Source: Bacillota bacterium (GTDB lineage: Bacteria; Bacillota; Clostridia; Oscillospirales; Ruminococcaceae). Taken from it: a stretch of DNA of 64,000 nucleotides. Positions 34,407 to 44,300 of the stretch are shown here, in pieces. A program made the position numbers and the translations under genes. Location of the stretch: the NCBI GenBank assembly GCA_023415575.1, contig JAEZKF010000028.1, positions 1 through 64,000 of the forward strand. The letters are read 5' to 3'. The notes under the pieces are model-generated. The model was not told the origin of the DNA, did not search any database, and saw nothing but the letters and a program-made list of their open reading frames with translations. How positions within the stretch are numbered: position 1 is the stretch's first letter; every line of letters starts with the position of its first letter.

Positions 34407-35000
34407 CTAAACAGGTATATTTGCACGAATCAAAGTGGCAAGCTTCTTGTAGCTAAGCATCGTCACAAGAGAAAGGATAAAGAACTTCACGATGTTAAAG
34501 GGCACAACACCCAGCAGTATATACATACCGACGCTGTCAATGGCGGGGTTTACCTCGGCACATTTTGCCATAATCTCATCAATCGGCATAAGCTTTGAGT
34601 AAAAGGGGATGAGTAAGAAGTAGTTGGAAACGCAGGCAACCACTATTGCCGCGATGCTGCCGCTCAGGCATGCAAGGATTGCACCTTTTTTGGTTTTCAC
34701 TAACAGGTAGACATAGTGGGCCACAATGGCAAGGGTGGACATAATCAAAAAGTCGGCAAGTTCCCCAACACCTCCCGTTTGGGTGGAGAGCAGGTGTATG
34801 AGGTCTTTGATAAGTGTAATTGCAACCGCCTGCACTGGGCCGAGCATAAAGGCCGCAAGCAGGGTGGGTATGCCGCTTAGGTCAACCTTTAAAAACGGCG
34901 GCATAAAGGGCAGCGGAAACTCAATGTACATCAGAATAGCAGAGATGGCCGAGAACATTGCAACATAAGTAATCTGCCTGGTTTTGCTGTTGGCTTGCAT
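34407..35000 (-). CDS. ribU: ECF transporter S component, riboflavin-specific (RibU)
   Basis: This 197-residue integral membrane protein binds riboflavin and is energised by shared ECF A/T subunits not in this window. It has six hydrophobic segments and RibU-like features such as FLKVDLSGIPTLLAAF near the first third and FNIVKFFILS near the end. The ATG at 35000 follows GGAGG at a spacing of seven; the frame extends to 35069 but that leader has no ribosome site. An FMN riboswitch upstream confirms the flavin link. Confidence 0.9.
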   Translation of the reverse strand: MQANSKTRQITYVAMFSAISAILMYIEFPLPFMPPFLKVDLSGIPTLLAAFMLGPVQAVAITLIKDLIHLLSTQTGGVGELADFLIMSTLAIVAHYVYLLVKTKKGAILACLSGSIAAIVVACVSNYFLLIPFYSKLMPIDEIMAKCAEVNPAIDSVGMYILLGVVPFNIVKFFILSLVTMLSYKKLATLIRANIPV

Positions 35001-35075
35001 AGAAGTACCTCCAAAGGTTGTTATTTTCTGTTCTGCCGGCGACATGGGGGATTCGCCCCAAACAAACAACCATAC

Positions 35076-35272
35076 AAAAAGCTCCTGACCAAAAGGTTCA
35101 GGAGCGAAAAATAATCATATCGTAATCGGTATGGTTATCGTTTCTTTCATCCGGACTTTACCGTCGGTTTCGGAATCTAACCGAAATCAGCAAGAATATG
35201 TCTCGCTCGCGGACTTGTGGCGTTGTACGCCCTTTACCGCCGGTGAGGAATTGCACCTCGCCCTGAAACAGA
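35076..35272 (-). promoter_or_regulatory. FMN (RFN) riboswitch with terminator, upstream of ribU
   Basis: On the minus strand the aptamer (about 35272 to 35139) shows AGGGCGAGGTGCAATTC, CACCGGCGGTAAA, AGTCCGCGAGC, CCGACGGTAAAGTCCGGAT and a closing GTTTC/GAAAC helix. A GCTCCTGAACC/GGTCAGGAGC hairpin (35105-35081) with a T tract (35080-35076) follows as terminator. FMN binding is expected to lower riboflavin uptake. Confidence 0.95.
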
Positions 35273-35282
35273 TTATACCATT

Positions 35283-35311
35283 ATTATAGTATGCGATATA
35301 TCGAGTGTCAA
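35283..35311 (-). promoter_or_regulatory. ribU promoter
   Basis: On the minus strand TTGACA (35311-35306) and TATAAT (35288-35283) are separated by exactly 17 bases. Both boxes are perfect, and they sit just upstream of the FMN aptamer. Confidence 0.85.
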
Positions 35312-35480
35312 TCGCTTAATTATCACAATAAATGGTTTTTTTACATACAATAAACTATCATAACTACATAAAAAAGAACGATTATCGCAAAAAGCTTCAA
35401 TAGTTTAGCCTAACGCAATCTGCCCTTAAACATATGGATTTTGAATACACAAGTATGCAATCGGTGGAAGGAGGATTACT

Positions 35481-35840
35481 ATGACACAAAATGTAATAAT
35501 CATCATGCTATCTACGCTGTCGGTGTTTGGGATGATCTTTGTTTTAGAGCTTGCTGCAAGGTATCTTTTGTTTCGTAAGGATACTGCTGCCACCATCAAG
35601 ATTATCAAAAGAAGGCAGGCATCGGAGCTTGAATTCGCAGTGCGCACAACAGAAAACCTACTCGAATATACTCTGCAGCCGCGCGGCACGGTTCTGATTG
35701 TCGTGTATGAGGAAAACGATAAAGAAGCTCAGGAGATTCTATCAAGGCTTTGCGAGGAGTACGGCAACATCCTCATGTGTCCTGAGCAGGAGCTCCCGCA
35801 GGAAATCATGCGCGCCGCTGGTTTACAAACAACTGGGTAA
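35481..35840 (+). CDS. Hypothetical membrane-anchored protein upstream of recD2
   Basis: This 119-residue protein has one N-terminal membrane helix (about 4-27, then a basic FRK stop-transfer) and a cytosolic alpha/beta tail (TVLIVVYEENDKEAQEILSRL). GGAGGATTACT precedes the ATG. It lies 44 bases upstream of recD2 with no terminator and is probably co-transcribed. No family is recognised. Confidence 0.55.
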   Translation: MTQNVIIIMLSTLSVFGMIFVLELAARYLLFRKDTAATIKIIKRRQASELEFAVRTTENLLEYTLQPRGTVLIVVYEENDKEAQEILSRLCEEYGNILMCPEQELPQEIMRAAGLQTTG

Positions 35841-35884
35841 GGGATATACTTAAGGAAGATTGAATTGGACGTTGGAGGAAATCG

Positions 35885-38092
35885 ATGCAAAACGAGGAGT
35901 TTGCCGTTTTGGAGGGAACCGTCGAAACGGTCGTGTTCCGCAATGAGCAGACAGGCTTTACGGTTCTTGAACTGGACAGCGGCGGTGAGCTTGTCACCGC
36001 AGTGGGGGAGCTTGGCGAGGTAAATGAAGGCGAAGAGGTTCGCCTGATGGGCACCTATACGACCCATTCCACGCATGGGGCGCAGTTTCGCGCAATCACC
36101 TGCGAGGTCCGCCTGCCTGCTACAGCCGCCGCCGTACTCAAGTATCTCTCATCAGGCGCGATTAAGGGTATCGGCCCCAAGACCGCAAAGCGCATCGTTG
36201 AGGCCTTGGGCGACAAGGCCCTTGAGATTATCGAGCGCCAGCCTGAAATGCTCGAGCAGATTAACGGCATCTCAAAGGCGCGCGCAAAGCAGATAGCAAA
36301 CAGCTTCAAGCAGGTATTCGGCATCCGCACCGTGATGGCCTATCTCAAGGGATACAATGTGCCGCCCCTGTGCTGCGTGCGGGCATGGAAGCTTTACGGC
36401 CCGGCTACGGTGGATATCGTGAGTGCTAACCCCTTTGTGCTGTGCGCAGAGGAGATCGGGCTTGACTTTGCACAGGCAGATGAGATAGCAAAGGCGGTGA
36501 ATATGCCGCCCGAGTCGCCCGAACGCATCTATGCGGGTCTGCGGCACTTGTTGACACTCGCCAGTAAAAACGGCCACACCTGCCTGCCTTATCATACACT
36601 TGTGGAGCGAGCACAGGCGCTTTTGAATGTTTCGGGTGACGACATCGAAAACACGATATACGAGCAGTCGCAGCAGGAATCCATCATCTGCGAGGACGTC
36701 TTGGACAAGCAGTATGTCTACCTGCCGGAGTACGCCTATGCAGAACGGTTTATCGCAAGCAGGCTGTCCCTGATTATCAAGTCTATCCCCGACAATGAGC
36801 GGGATTGGTCCAAAGAAATTGCACAGCTTGAAAGGGAAATGGGCATTACCTTTGAGCGCATGCAGAAAAAGGCCATCTCCATGGCGCTGCGAAACGGCAT
36901 CATGGTGCTCACAGGCGGCCCGGGCACCGGTAAAACCACCACGATAAAGGGCATTATTGAGCTTTATGAAAAAACAGGTGGAAAGGTCGCACTCGCCGCT
37001 CCAACAGGGCGAGCTGCTAAGCGCATGAGCGAGCTTTCCGGCCGTGAGGCGAAAACCATCCACCGTCTGTTGGAGGTCGATTACACAAAAGGAGATAGGC
37101 CCTCCTTCCGCCGCAATTCTCGCAACCCGCTCGACTGCGATGTGCTCATTGTGGACGAGTTCTCAATGGTGGATACCCTGCTGTTTGAGTCATTGCTTGC
37201 TGCAGTAAAACTCTCCTGCCGAATTGTGCTGGTAGGTGACTCCGACCAGCTGCCGTCAGTAGGGGCAGGCAACATCCTGCAGGACCTTCTCGACAGCGAT
37301 TGCGTTCCCACCGTAACCCTAACCGAAATCTTCCGTCAGGCGGCGCAAAGCCTGATTGTCACCAGCGCCCACGACATCATCCGCGGAGAGCTGCCGTCTA
37401 TTGATGTAAAGGACAACGACTTCTTCTTTTTGCAATGCGATGCAGCACAGGAGGCAGATTTGCTTGTGTCACTGTGCAAGGTGCGCTTACCAAAGGCTTA
37501 CGGCTACTCGCCCCTATCGGATATCCAGGTACTATGCCCCAGCCGAATCGGCGAGCTCGGCACTACAGCGCTTAATGCGCGTCTTCAGCAGGCCCTTAAC
37601 CCCAATGCCAGAGACAAAGCGGAGGTCAAGGTGGGATTCTCACTTTTCCGCGAGGGTGACAAGGTCATGCAGGTGCGCAACAACTACGATATCCTATGGA
37701 CGCGCGACGACGGAGAGAACGGCGCCGGGGTGTTTAACGGGGATATCGGAATCATCGAGCGAATAGACCGGTCGGCGCAGATGGCCTCCATCCGGTTTGA
37801 CGACCGTGTGGCAGATTATGCTTTCGAGCAGCTTAACGAGATTGAGCTTGCCTATGCAATCACAGTTCACAAAAGCCAGGGAAGCGAGTACGAGGCGGTC
37901 ATCATCCCGCTTGCAAAGCCGGGGCCAAACCTTTATTACCGCAATCTTCTGTATACGGCGGTTACCCGTGCAAAAAAGCTTTTGATTATACTCGGTAACC
38001 CCGAGGCACTAGCCTATATGGTGCACAACAATAAAAAGACATGGCGTTACTCAAACCTGCGCCAGTACATCATTGACGAGGTACTGGGCTAG
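35885..38092 (+). CDS. recD2: ATP-dependent DNA helicase RecD2
   Basis: This 735-residue superfamily 1B helicase unwinds DNA 5' to 3' and acts in repair without RecBC. An N-terminal OB-like region precedes helix-hairpin-helix repeats around 95-175 (ALGDKALEIIERQPEMLEQI and neighbours). The Walker A loop is GGPGTGKTT with Lys350, the Walker B segment is VLIVDEFSMVD, and the C-terminal UvrD-C2-like motif is AITVHKSQGSEYE. The gene starts after GGAGG. comF follows 17 bases later. Confidence 0.92.
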   Translation: MQNEEFAVLEGTVETVVFRNEQTGFTVLELDSGGELVTAVGELGEVNEGEEVRLMGTYTTHSTHGAQFRAITCEVRLPATAAAVLKYLSSGAIKGIGPKTAKRIVEALGDKALEIIERQPEMLEQINGISKARAKQIANSFKQVFGIRTVMAYLKGYNVPPLCCVRAWKLYGPATVDIVSANPFVLCAEEIGLDFAQADEIAKAVNMPPESPERIYAGLRHLLTLASKNGHTCLPYHTLVERAQALLNVSGDDIENTIYEQSQQESIICEDVLDKQYVYLPEYAYAERFIASRLSLIIKSIPDNERDWSKEIAQLEREMGITFERMQKKAISMALRNGIMVLTGGPGTGKTTTIKGIIELYEKTGGKVALAAPTGRAAKRMSELSGREAKTIHRLLEVDYTKGDRPSFRRNSRNPLDCDVLIVDEFSMVDTLLFESLLAAVKLSCRIVLVGDSDQLPSVGAGNILQDLLDSDCVPTVTLTEIFRQAAQSLIVTSAHDIIRGELPSIDVKDNDFFFLQCDAAQEADLLVSLCKVRLPKAYGYSPLSDIQVLCPSRIGELGTTALNARLQQALNPNARDKAEVKVGFSLFREGDKVMQVRNNYDILWTRDDGENGAGVFNGDIGIIERIDRSAQMASIRFDDRVADYAFEQLNEIELAYAITVHKSQGSEYEAVIIPLAKPGPNLYYRNLLYTAVTRAKKLLIILGNPEALAYMVHNNKKTWRYSNLRQYIIDEVLG

Positions 38093-38109
38093 CGGATGGA
38101 GCGGGTGCT

Positions 38110-38811
38110 ATGAAGACACTTGAGATGCTGACAAACTTTTTATTTCCAAGCGTATGCTGCTTCTGCGGCGAAATCACCGCGTATGACCGCGCGGTCTGCC
38201 CGCGCTGCAGCCGTTCGGTAACCCTCATATCGGGGATAACCTGTTGTGTGTGCGGCATGGAAAAAGGGTTTTGCGACTGCACTGAACAAGCACCTGAATA
38301 CAAACGGCGCCTTGCCTCGTTTTACTATGAGGGATTGCCCAAGAACGGGGTGTGGCTGCTTAAGTACGGAGACATACCCTACATAGGGCGTATTCAGAGC
38401 GCCTACATGGCAAGGCAGGTCAAGACGCGGTTTCATAATGTATCCTTTGACATGGTCACGGCAGTGCCCATGCACCGATTAAAACGGCGCGAGCGGGGGT
38501 ATAATCAGGCTGAGATGCTTGCGTGCCCGCTGGCTAAACGCCTTAAGCTCCCCTATTACAGGGATGTTCTTATTCAGGAGAGAGAAAACGCAACCCAGCA
38601 CCTGCAAAACCGTGATGACCGCGCTGCCAATGTCACGGGAATCTACAGCCTGTCTAGGAAAACAACCGTTAAGGGCAAGACCGTCCTTTTGGTGGATGAC
38701 ATCTCGACAACAGGTGCTACTCTGCGCGAATGTACGCGCGTTTTGCTGGCAGGGGGAGCCAAAGAGGTGTATTGCGTCGTTTTTTGTGTGACTAAACCGA
38801 TAAATGCTTGA
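38110..38811 (+). CDS. comF: ComF family phosphoribosyltransferase-like protein
   Basis: This 233-residue protein has two N-terminal zinc-binding Cys clusters (CCFCGE, CPRCSR, then CCVCGMEKGFCDC) and a C-terminal type I phosphoribosyltransferase fold with VLLVDDISTTGATL. In naturally competent bacteria ComFC works with the ComFA helicase in DNA uptake. ComFA is not seen here, and many non-competent Firmicutes keep comFC. It is linked to recD2 in one operon. Confidence 0.88.
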   Translation: MKTLEMLTNFLFPSVCCFCGEITAYDRAVCPRCSRSVTLISGITCCVCGMEKGFCDCTEQAPEYKRRLASFYYEGLPKNGVWLLKYGDIPYIGRIQSAYMARQVKTRFHNVSFDMVTAVPMHRLKRRERGYNQAEMLACPLAKRLKLPYYRDVLIQERENATQHLQNRDDRAANVTGIYSLSRKTTVKGKTVLLVDDISTTGATLRECTRVLLAGGAKEVYCVVFCVTKPINA

Positions 38812-38836
38812 AATAGTACAGGTTTGTTTGTATAAT
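38808..38836 (+). promoter_or_regulatory. Promoter of the mreB-like gene
   Basis: TTGAAA at 38808-38813 and a perfect TATAAT at 38831-38836 are 17 bases apart. The -35 box overlaps the end of comF. Confidence 0.6.
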
Positions 38837-38945
38837 TAAAGCCATAGCTGATTATGGAACGCGACACTTCCACTTGACATTTTATTCACGGGTACACCGT
38901 GTTTCATCGTGCGCTGCACGTAAGGGCAGAAAGGAAAGATTACTT

Positions 38946-39965
38946 ATGGGCAAAAGAGATATTGGTATTGACCTCGGCACAGCTACCGTAATCGTGTACA
39001 TTGTTGGAAAGGGTGTCGTGCTGTGCGAACCATCTATCGTAGCGGTGGAAACACTGACCGGTAAGATTGTAAGCGTAGGCGAGGAGGCCTTTAAGCTGCT
39101 GGGCAGAACGCCGGATAACATTCGTGCGGTACGCCCGTTGCAGGACGGCGTTATCTCCGACTATGTTCTTACCGAGCAGATGATAAAGCACTTCTTAAAG
39201 CGTGCTTGCGGCAACATGATTTTCAAACCCCGTGTGGCCTTCTGTGTGCCATCCGGTATTACCGATGTTGAGTCGCGCGCCGTTATTGAAGCGGCTATCA
39301 CAGCCGGCGCACGCAAGGTATATCTGATTGAAGAGCCGGTAGCTGCTGCAATCGGCGCGGGTATTGATATCTCCCGTCCCAACGGCTGCATGATTCTTGA
39401 CATCGGCGGTGGAACAACCGATATCGCGGTCATCTCTCTTAACGGCATCGTGTGCAAATCGTCCCTCAAGATTGCCGGCAACAAGTTTGACGCGGCGCTG
39501 ATTAAATACATCCGCAACAAGTACAGCGTTCTTATCGGTGAAAAGACCGCCGAGCGCTTAAAGCAGGAGATTGCCTGCGTGTGGGAGCCCAATCCGAATG
39601 ACACTATGGAAATCAAGGGCCGCAACCTGATTACAGGTTTGCCGCAGAAGATTACCATCTCGGCTGTCGAGACCAAAGAGGCACTGGACGAGCCGATTTC
39701 CATCATCGTTCAGGCGATTCAGTCGGTTATTGAGCGCACCCCACCCGAGCTTGTGGCGGACATTTCGGAAACCGGCCTTGTGCTCACGGGCGGCGGTTCT
39801 CTGCTAAAGGGACTTTCGCAGTACATTACCGCTCAGCTTCGTATGAAGGCCCGCGTAGCGGATGAGCCTACCAACTGCGTGGCAATCGGAACCGGACGCG
39901 CCTTCGAGTATATCGACATCCTGCAGGACGGCTTCTTTAATCCGTCTACCTATCGTTATCAATAA
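38946..39965 (+). CDS. MreB/Mbl-family actin-like protein
   Basis: This 339-residue cytoskeletal ATPase forms membrane-bound filaments that guide cell-wall synthesis. Actin-fold motifs are present: IGIDLGTATV (phosphate 1), LDIGGGTTDIAVIS (phosphate 2) and LTGGGSLLKG (adenosine). It is separated from mreC/mreD, which are not in the window, so an Mbl or MreBH role is possible. ATG 38946 after AGAAAGGAAAG fits the family start. Its own promoter and terminator make it a single transcription unit. Confidence 0.88.
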   Translation: MGKRDIGIDLGTATVIVYIVGKGVVLCEPSIVAVETLTGKIVSVGEEAFKLLGRTPDNIRAVRPLQDGVISDYVLTEQMIKHFLKRACGNMIFKPRVAFCVPSGITDVESRAVIEAAITAGARKVYLIEEPVAAAIGAGIDISRPNGCMILDIGGGTTDIAVISLNGIVCKSSLKIAGNKFDAALIKYIRNKYSVLIGEKTAERLKQEIACVWEPNPNDTMEIKGRNLITGLPQKITISAVETKEALDEPISIIVQAIQSVIERTPPELVADISETGLVLTGGGSLLKGLSQYITAQLRMKARVADEPTNCVAIGTGRAFEYIDILQDGFFNPSTYRYQ

Positions 39966-39974
39966 GATTTATCA

Positions 39975-40001
39975 AGAGAGGACGTTTGTCCTCTCTTTAT
40001 T
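39975..40001 (+). terminator. Terminator after the mreB-like gene
   Basis: A 9-bp perfect stem (39975-39983 with 39988-39996) with a GTTT loop is followed by TTATTT. Confidence 0.75.
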
Positions 40002-40086
40002 TGCATTAGTATTGGGAAATTATAGCACTTATCAAGTAGTGGAGAATTATATAGTATCATCCTAGGGTAAATGGGGAGGGGGAGGT

Positions 40087-41283
40087 ATGGACTTGAGCAG
40101 ACATTATTGTGCTGTCGCAATTCTTTTGGCAGCGATAATACTGTTTGGGTGTTCAAACACTATGCAAAGCACTAATGAGCCGCTGGCAAGCGATATACAA
40201 AGCGATATATCAAGTGACATAGTTATCTCTTCCAGTGCCGTACAGGAACATACTTCTTTAGAAAGTGCCGTGCTGCGCGCGGAGGAAATCTTATCGCAGT
40301 TCACAGAGAACAGGCTGCTCGGGAATCTCAAGGTTTTTGCAAACACCAATGGCTATGTGCTTGAGCAAAAAGACAAAACTTTCAATCAGGATTTGGCGAT
40401 TGATTTTCTGCAATCCGAATGGAATGCTAGTACCGAGCTTGTTGTGCTCAGGCACAGTGAAAGGTATGATTTTGATTACGTCTATCTTTTGAATAGACGG
40501 GAGGATAGCAAGCGGATAATTACTGTCGCTTGCAATGAGGAAACAGTAACATATGAATTCGAGCGGTATGAAGATACGGATAACGAGATAATCCTGTACG
40601 CCACAGAGCATAAGGGGGCATATCTGCCGCTCTACATTGGCAAAAACGGCAGCAGTGGTTATACTCGCTTTTGCCACCACCAAAACTGGGAGCATCTCAT
40701 AGACACAAAGCTGATTGCGTATGTCGGGGAGTATGATTATCTGCAGTGGATGAGCAGTGCTGCGCAGGACAGCCTGAACTTCCAGAGATGCGAGGTTAAT
40801 ATCTACGATTTCCTTAAGGCGTTCTCTATTGACTATGATACCTTTATTCAGGCAATCAAAAGTAACAAGCAGAACTATAATCTTGATAAAATTAAACAGG
40901 AGGTTTATCCCGATTATTTCAAGCTGACTACAGACAAAACTTCCCCCGAAGAAATTGGACGGCTATGCTTTGAAGCCTACATGAATAACCAGATGCACAA
41001 CAAGGCTGAAGATGGTACTCAGGTGCTTTCCTATGAAATCAACAATATAAAGTTGCTTGCGGGGGATATAGAAGAGTTTGCTGTCTGGATTGAGTATGAC
41101 TACACCGTTTCGCTGACTGATGAGGGTTCATCTATCTATGCTGCAGCTAACGGAACCTATGACGGGAAAGGCAGTATCACAGGAGCATACAGGGAGATGC
41201 GAATAAAGCGGGTCGGCACCAACACCTATGCAGTTCAAGGTGTTGGCACAGGCGGGTACGCGATGGGTCTTAAGCCTGTTTAA
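40087..41283 (+). CDS. Hypothetical lipoprotein
   Basis: This 398-residue protein has a signal peptide and a lipobox (ILFGC) with lipidated Cys22, followed by a Ser/Thr-rich linker, so it should be anchored on the outer face of the membrane. A large mixed alpha/beta region follows, with no enzymatic motif recognised. It starts after GGGGAGG. Gene and strand stand alone between mreB and purL. No function can be given. Confidence 0.65.
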   Translation: MDLSRHYCAVAILLAAIILFGCSNTMQSTNEPLASDIQSDISSDIVISSSAVQEHTSLESAVLRAEEILSQFTENRLLGNLKVFANTNGYVLEQKDKTFNQDLAIDFLQSEWNASTELVVLRHSERYDFDYVYLLNRREDSKRIITVACNEETVTYEFERYEDTDNEIILYATEHKGAYLPLYIGKNGSSGYTRFCHHQNWEHLIDTKLIAYVGEYDYLQWMSSAAQDSLNFQRCEVNIYDFLKAFSIDYDTFIQAIKSNKQNYNLDKIKQEVYPDYFKLTTDKTSPEEIGRLCFEAYMNNQMHNKAEDGTQVLSYEINNIKLLAGDIEEFAVWIEYDYTVSLTDEGSSIYAAANGTYDGKGSITGAYREMRIKRVGTNTYAVQGVGTGGYAMGLKPV

Positions 41284-41304
41284 TAGCTTAATATGTGACA
41301 AATA

Positions 41305-41340
41305 AAGGAGCCGTTGCATTATACAACGGCTCCTTGCTGT
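41305..41340. terminator. Bidirectional terminator between the lipoprotein gene and purL
   Basis: A 12-bp perfect stem (41305-41316 with 41324-41335) has a CATTATA loop and lies between converging genes. T/A tracts are short. Confidence 0.75.
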
Positions 41341-41353
41341 ATTGAATTACTGA

Positions 41354-44300
41354 TTAAAGAGCAAAGTAGTCAACCGCAGCCGAGAACAGCTTTTGGTTCT
41401 TTTCGCCCTCAACGTTTTTACAGATATCCTTGCCAACGCGCTCGCTGTGCGCCATCTTGCCGAATATACGCCCATCGGGGGAGGTGATGCCCTCCACCGC
41501 GTAGTAGGAGCTGTTGGGGTTAAAGCGGACATCCATCGTCGGATTGCCGTCAAAATCAACATACTGGGTGGCAATCTGGCCGTTGTGCTCAAGGCGGGTT
41601 ATGAGCTCATCCGAGATGATAAATCGTCCTTCGCCGTGCGAGATGGGCACGGTGTGGATATCACCTACGCTTGTGTACATGAGCCAAGGGGAGAGGTTCG
41701 ATGCAACCCGGGTGCGAACCATCATCGACTGGTGGCGGCCGATGGCATTGTAGGTTAGCGTTGGGCTGTCTTCGTCTGCCTCCACAATGTCACCAAACGG
41801 GACAAGGCCTAGTTTAATGAGCGCCTGGAAGCCGTTGCAGATACCGAGCATCAATCCGTCTCGGCGGTGTATAAGGTCGCGCACGGCCTCGGTGATGCGC
41901 GGGTTGCGGAAGAATGAGGTGATAAACTTCGCCGAACCGTCCGGCTCGTCACCGCCTGAGAAGCCGCCGGGCAGGGCGATAATCTGGCTGTTTCTGATAA
42001 GCTGCTCCATCCGGTCAACCGATTCGGCAATCGCCTGGGCTGTTAAGTTACGGATGACACAGCACTCAGCTACGGCACCTGCAATCTCAAACTGACGCGC
42101 AGTATCGTACTCGCAGTTGGTTCCGGGGAAAACAGGGATAAGAACACGCGGCTTTGCAATCTTCTCTTTGGGAGAAACACGGCTCATCGCACTGTAGGAG
42201 TATGCCTGCACCGGAGTTTGCTCAATTGAAACGGTGCAGGGGAAGACGCTCTCGAGCTTATTCTCCCACAAGGTCTCCAAGCGGGTCATGGGAACCTTCT
42301 TGCCTGCGTATTCAATATAATAATCGCTGTGGGTAACACCGATAACATCAAAGTCGTTGCCCGCGCCATCGAGTTCTACCAGGAATCCGCCGTAGCCGCC
42401 GCTATATAGCTGCTCGTCGGGGAGCTTCTTTGTAAAGGTAAAGCCGATGCGGTTGCCAAGGCTCATTTTAAAGATACCCTCGGCTATACCGCCGGAAGAG
42501 AGGGCCCAAACCGACTTTGCACGCCCGCTTGCAATCAGCGATTCTACTGTGTCGAAGCACTCTTTTACGCTATCAAAGTCGGGCAGACCGTTTTCAAGCA
42601 CCTTGGGGGTAATCAGGGCAACATGGCTGCCGCTCTGCTTAAACTCGGGTGAAACCACCTTGCTTGCCTTTGCGCAGGAGATGGCAAAGGACACAAGGGT
42701 AGGTGGAACGTCAATATCCTCAAAGGTGCCGGACATCGAGTCCTTGCCGCCGATAGCGGCGATACCAAGCTCAAGCTGAGCCTTGAGTGCGCCGAGCAGG
42801 GCAGCAAGCGGCTTACCCCAACGCAGGGGGTCACCCTTGGTGCGCTCGAAATACTCCTGCAGGGTCAGGTAGCAGCCGTGACGGGAGCCGCCGGCGGCAA
42901 CCACCTTGGCAATCGAGCTTACAACCGCATATACAGCGCCGTGGAAGGGGCTTTGCTCGGACAGGTAGGGGTCAAAGCCGTAAGCCATCACCGAGCAGGT
43001 ATCGGTTTCACCGTTTTGCACGGGCAGCTTTGCCGCCATCGCCTGAATCTCGGTGCGCTGGGTCTTTCCGCCAAAGGGCATGATTACCGTGCCGGTGCCG
43101 ATGGTGGAGTCAAAGCGGTCAACAAGGCCCTTCTGCGAGCAGATGTTCAAATCGCTGACCAATGCCTCCATGCGGGCGGAAAAATCACCCGAGGGCAGGG
43201 TGGGTGCTTTAAGAGCAAGGGCAGTAACATGGGCAGCAGTGCGCTTAGGCGCGCCGTTGCTGTTTAAGAATTCACGTGACAGGCTTACAATCTGTTTGCC
43301 GTAAAGCTCCATCACAAGACGGTTTGTATCGGTAACATCGGCAACATAGGTTGCCTCAAGGTTTTCACTATCTGCAAGCTCATAAAAGCGGGCAAGGTCC
43401 TTTTTACGGACCACACAAGCCATGCGCTCCTGAGATTCGCTGATGGCAAGTTCTGTGCCGTCCAATCCCTCGTACTTCTTGGGTACGCGGTCAAGATAGA
43501 TATGCAGACCATCCGCAAGCTCGCCGATTGCAACCGAAACACCGCCGGCGCCAAAGTCGTTGCAGCGGCGGATAAGCCGTGTCACCTCAGGATTGCGGAA
43601 GAGGCGCTGGAGCTTGCGCTCCTCGGGGGCGTTACCCTTCTGCACCTCGGCACCACAGCTTTCGAGAGACTCCATGGTATGGGACTTGGAAGAACCGGTT
43701 GCACCGCCGCAGCCGTCGCGGCCGGTGCGTCCGCCCAGCAGTACCACGACATCGCCGGGCTCGGGGCATTCGCGCACAACATGGTCAGCCTTGGCAGCAC
43801 CCACTACGGCGCCAATCTCCATGCGCTTTGCAACATAGCCGGGATGGTACAGCTCTTTTACGTAGCCCGTGGCAAGACCAACCTGATTACCATAGGAGGA
43901 ATATCCGTTTGCCGCGGTTGTCACCAGCTTTTTCTGGGGCAGTTTGCCCGCAAGGGTCTGCGAGAAGGGGGTGAGGGGGTCAGCCGCACCCGTCACGCGC
44001 ATCGCCTGATACACATAAGCGCGGCCCGAAAGCGGGTCACGGATGGCACCGCCGAGACAGGTGGCAGCACCGCCGAAGGGCTCAATCTCGGTGGGATGGT
44101 TGTGGGTTTCGTTCTTGAACAAAAGGAGCCACTCTTCCGGCTGACCGTTAACGTCTACGGTTACCTTAATCGAGCAGGCATTGATTTCGTCCGACTCGTC
44201 GAGGTTGGGTAGAAGCCCCTGCTTTTTGAGGTATTTTGCACCGATGGTGGCAATGTCCATCAGGCTCTGGGGCTTTGAGCGGTTTACATATACCTGATTG

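Noticed and set aside
36272..37063. 263-residue minus-strand frame opposite recD2
   Set aside because: The plus strand encodes an intact RecD2 with the Walker A motif here; the antisense frame has no motif or start signal.
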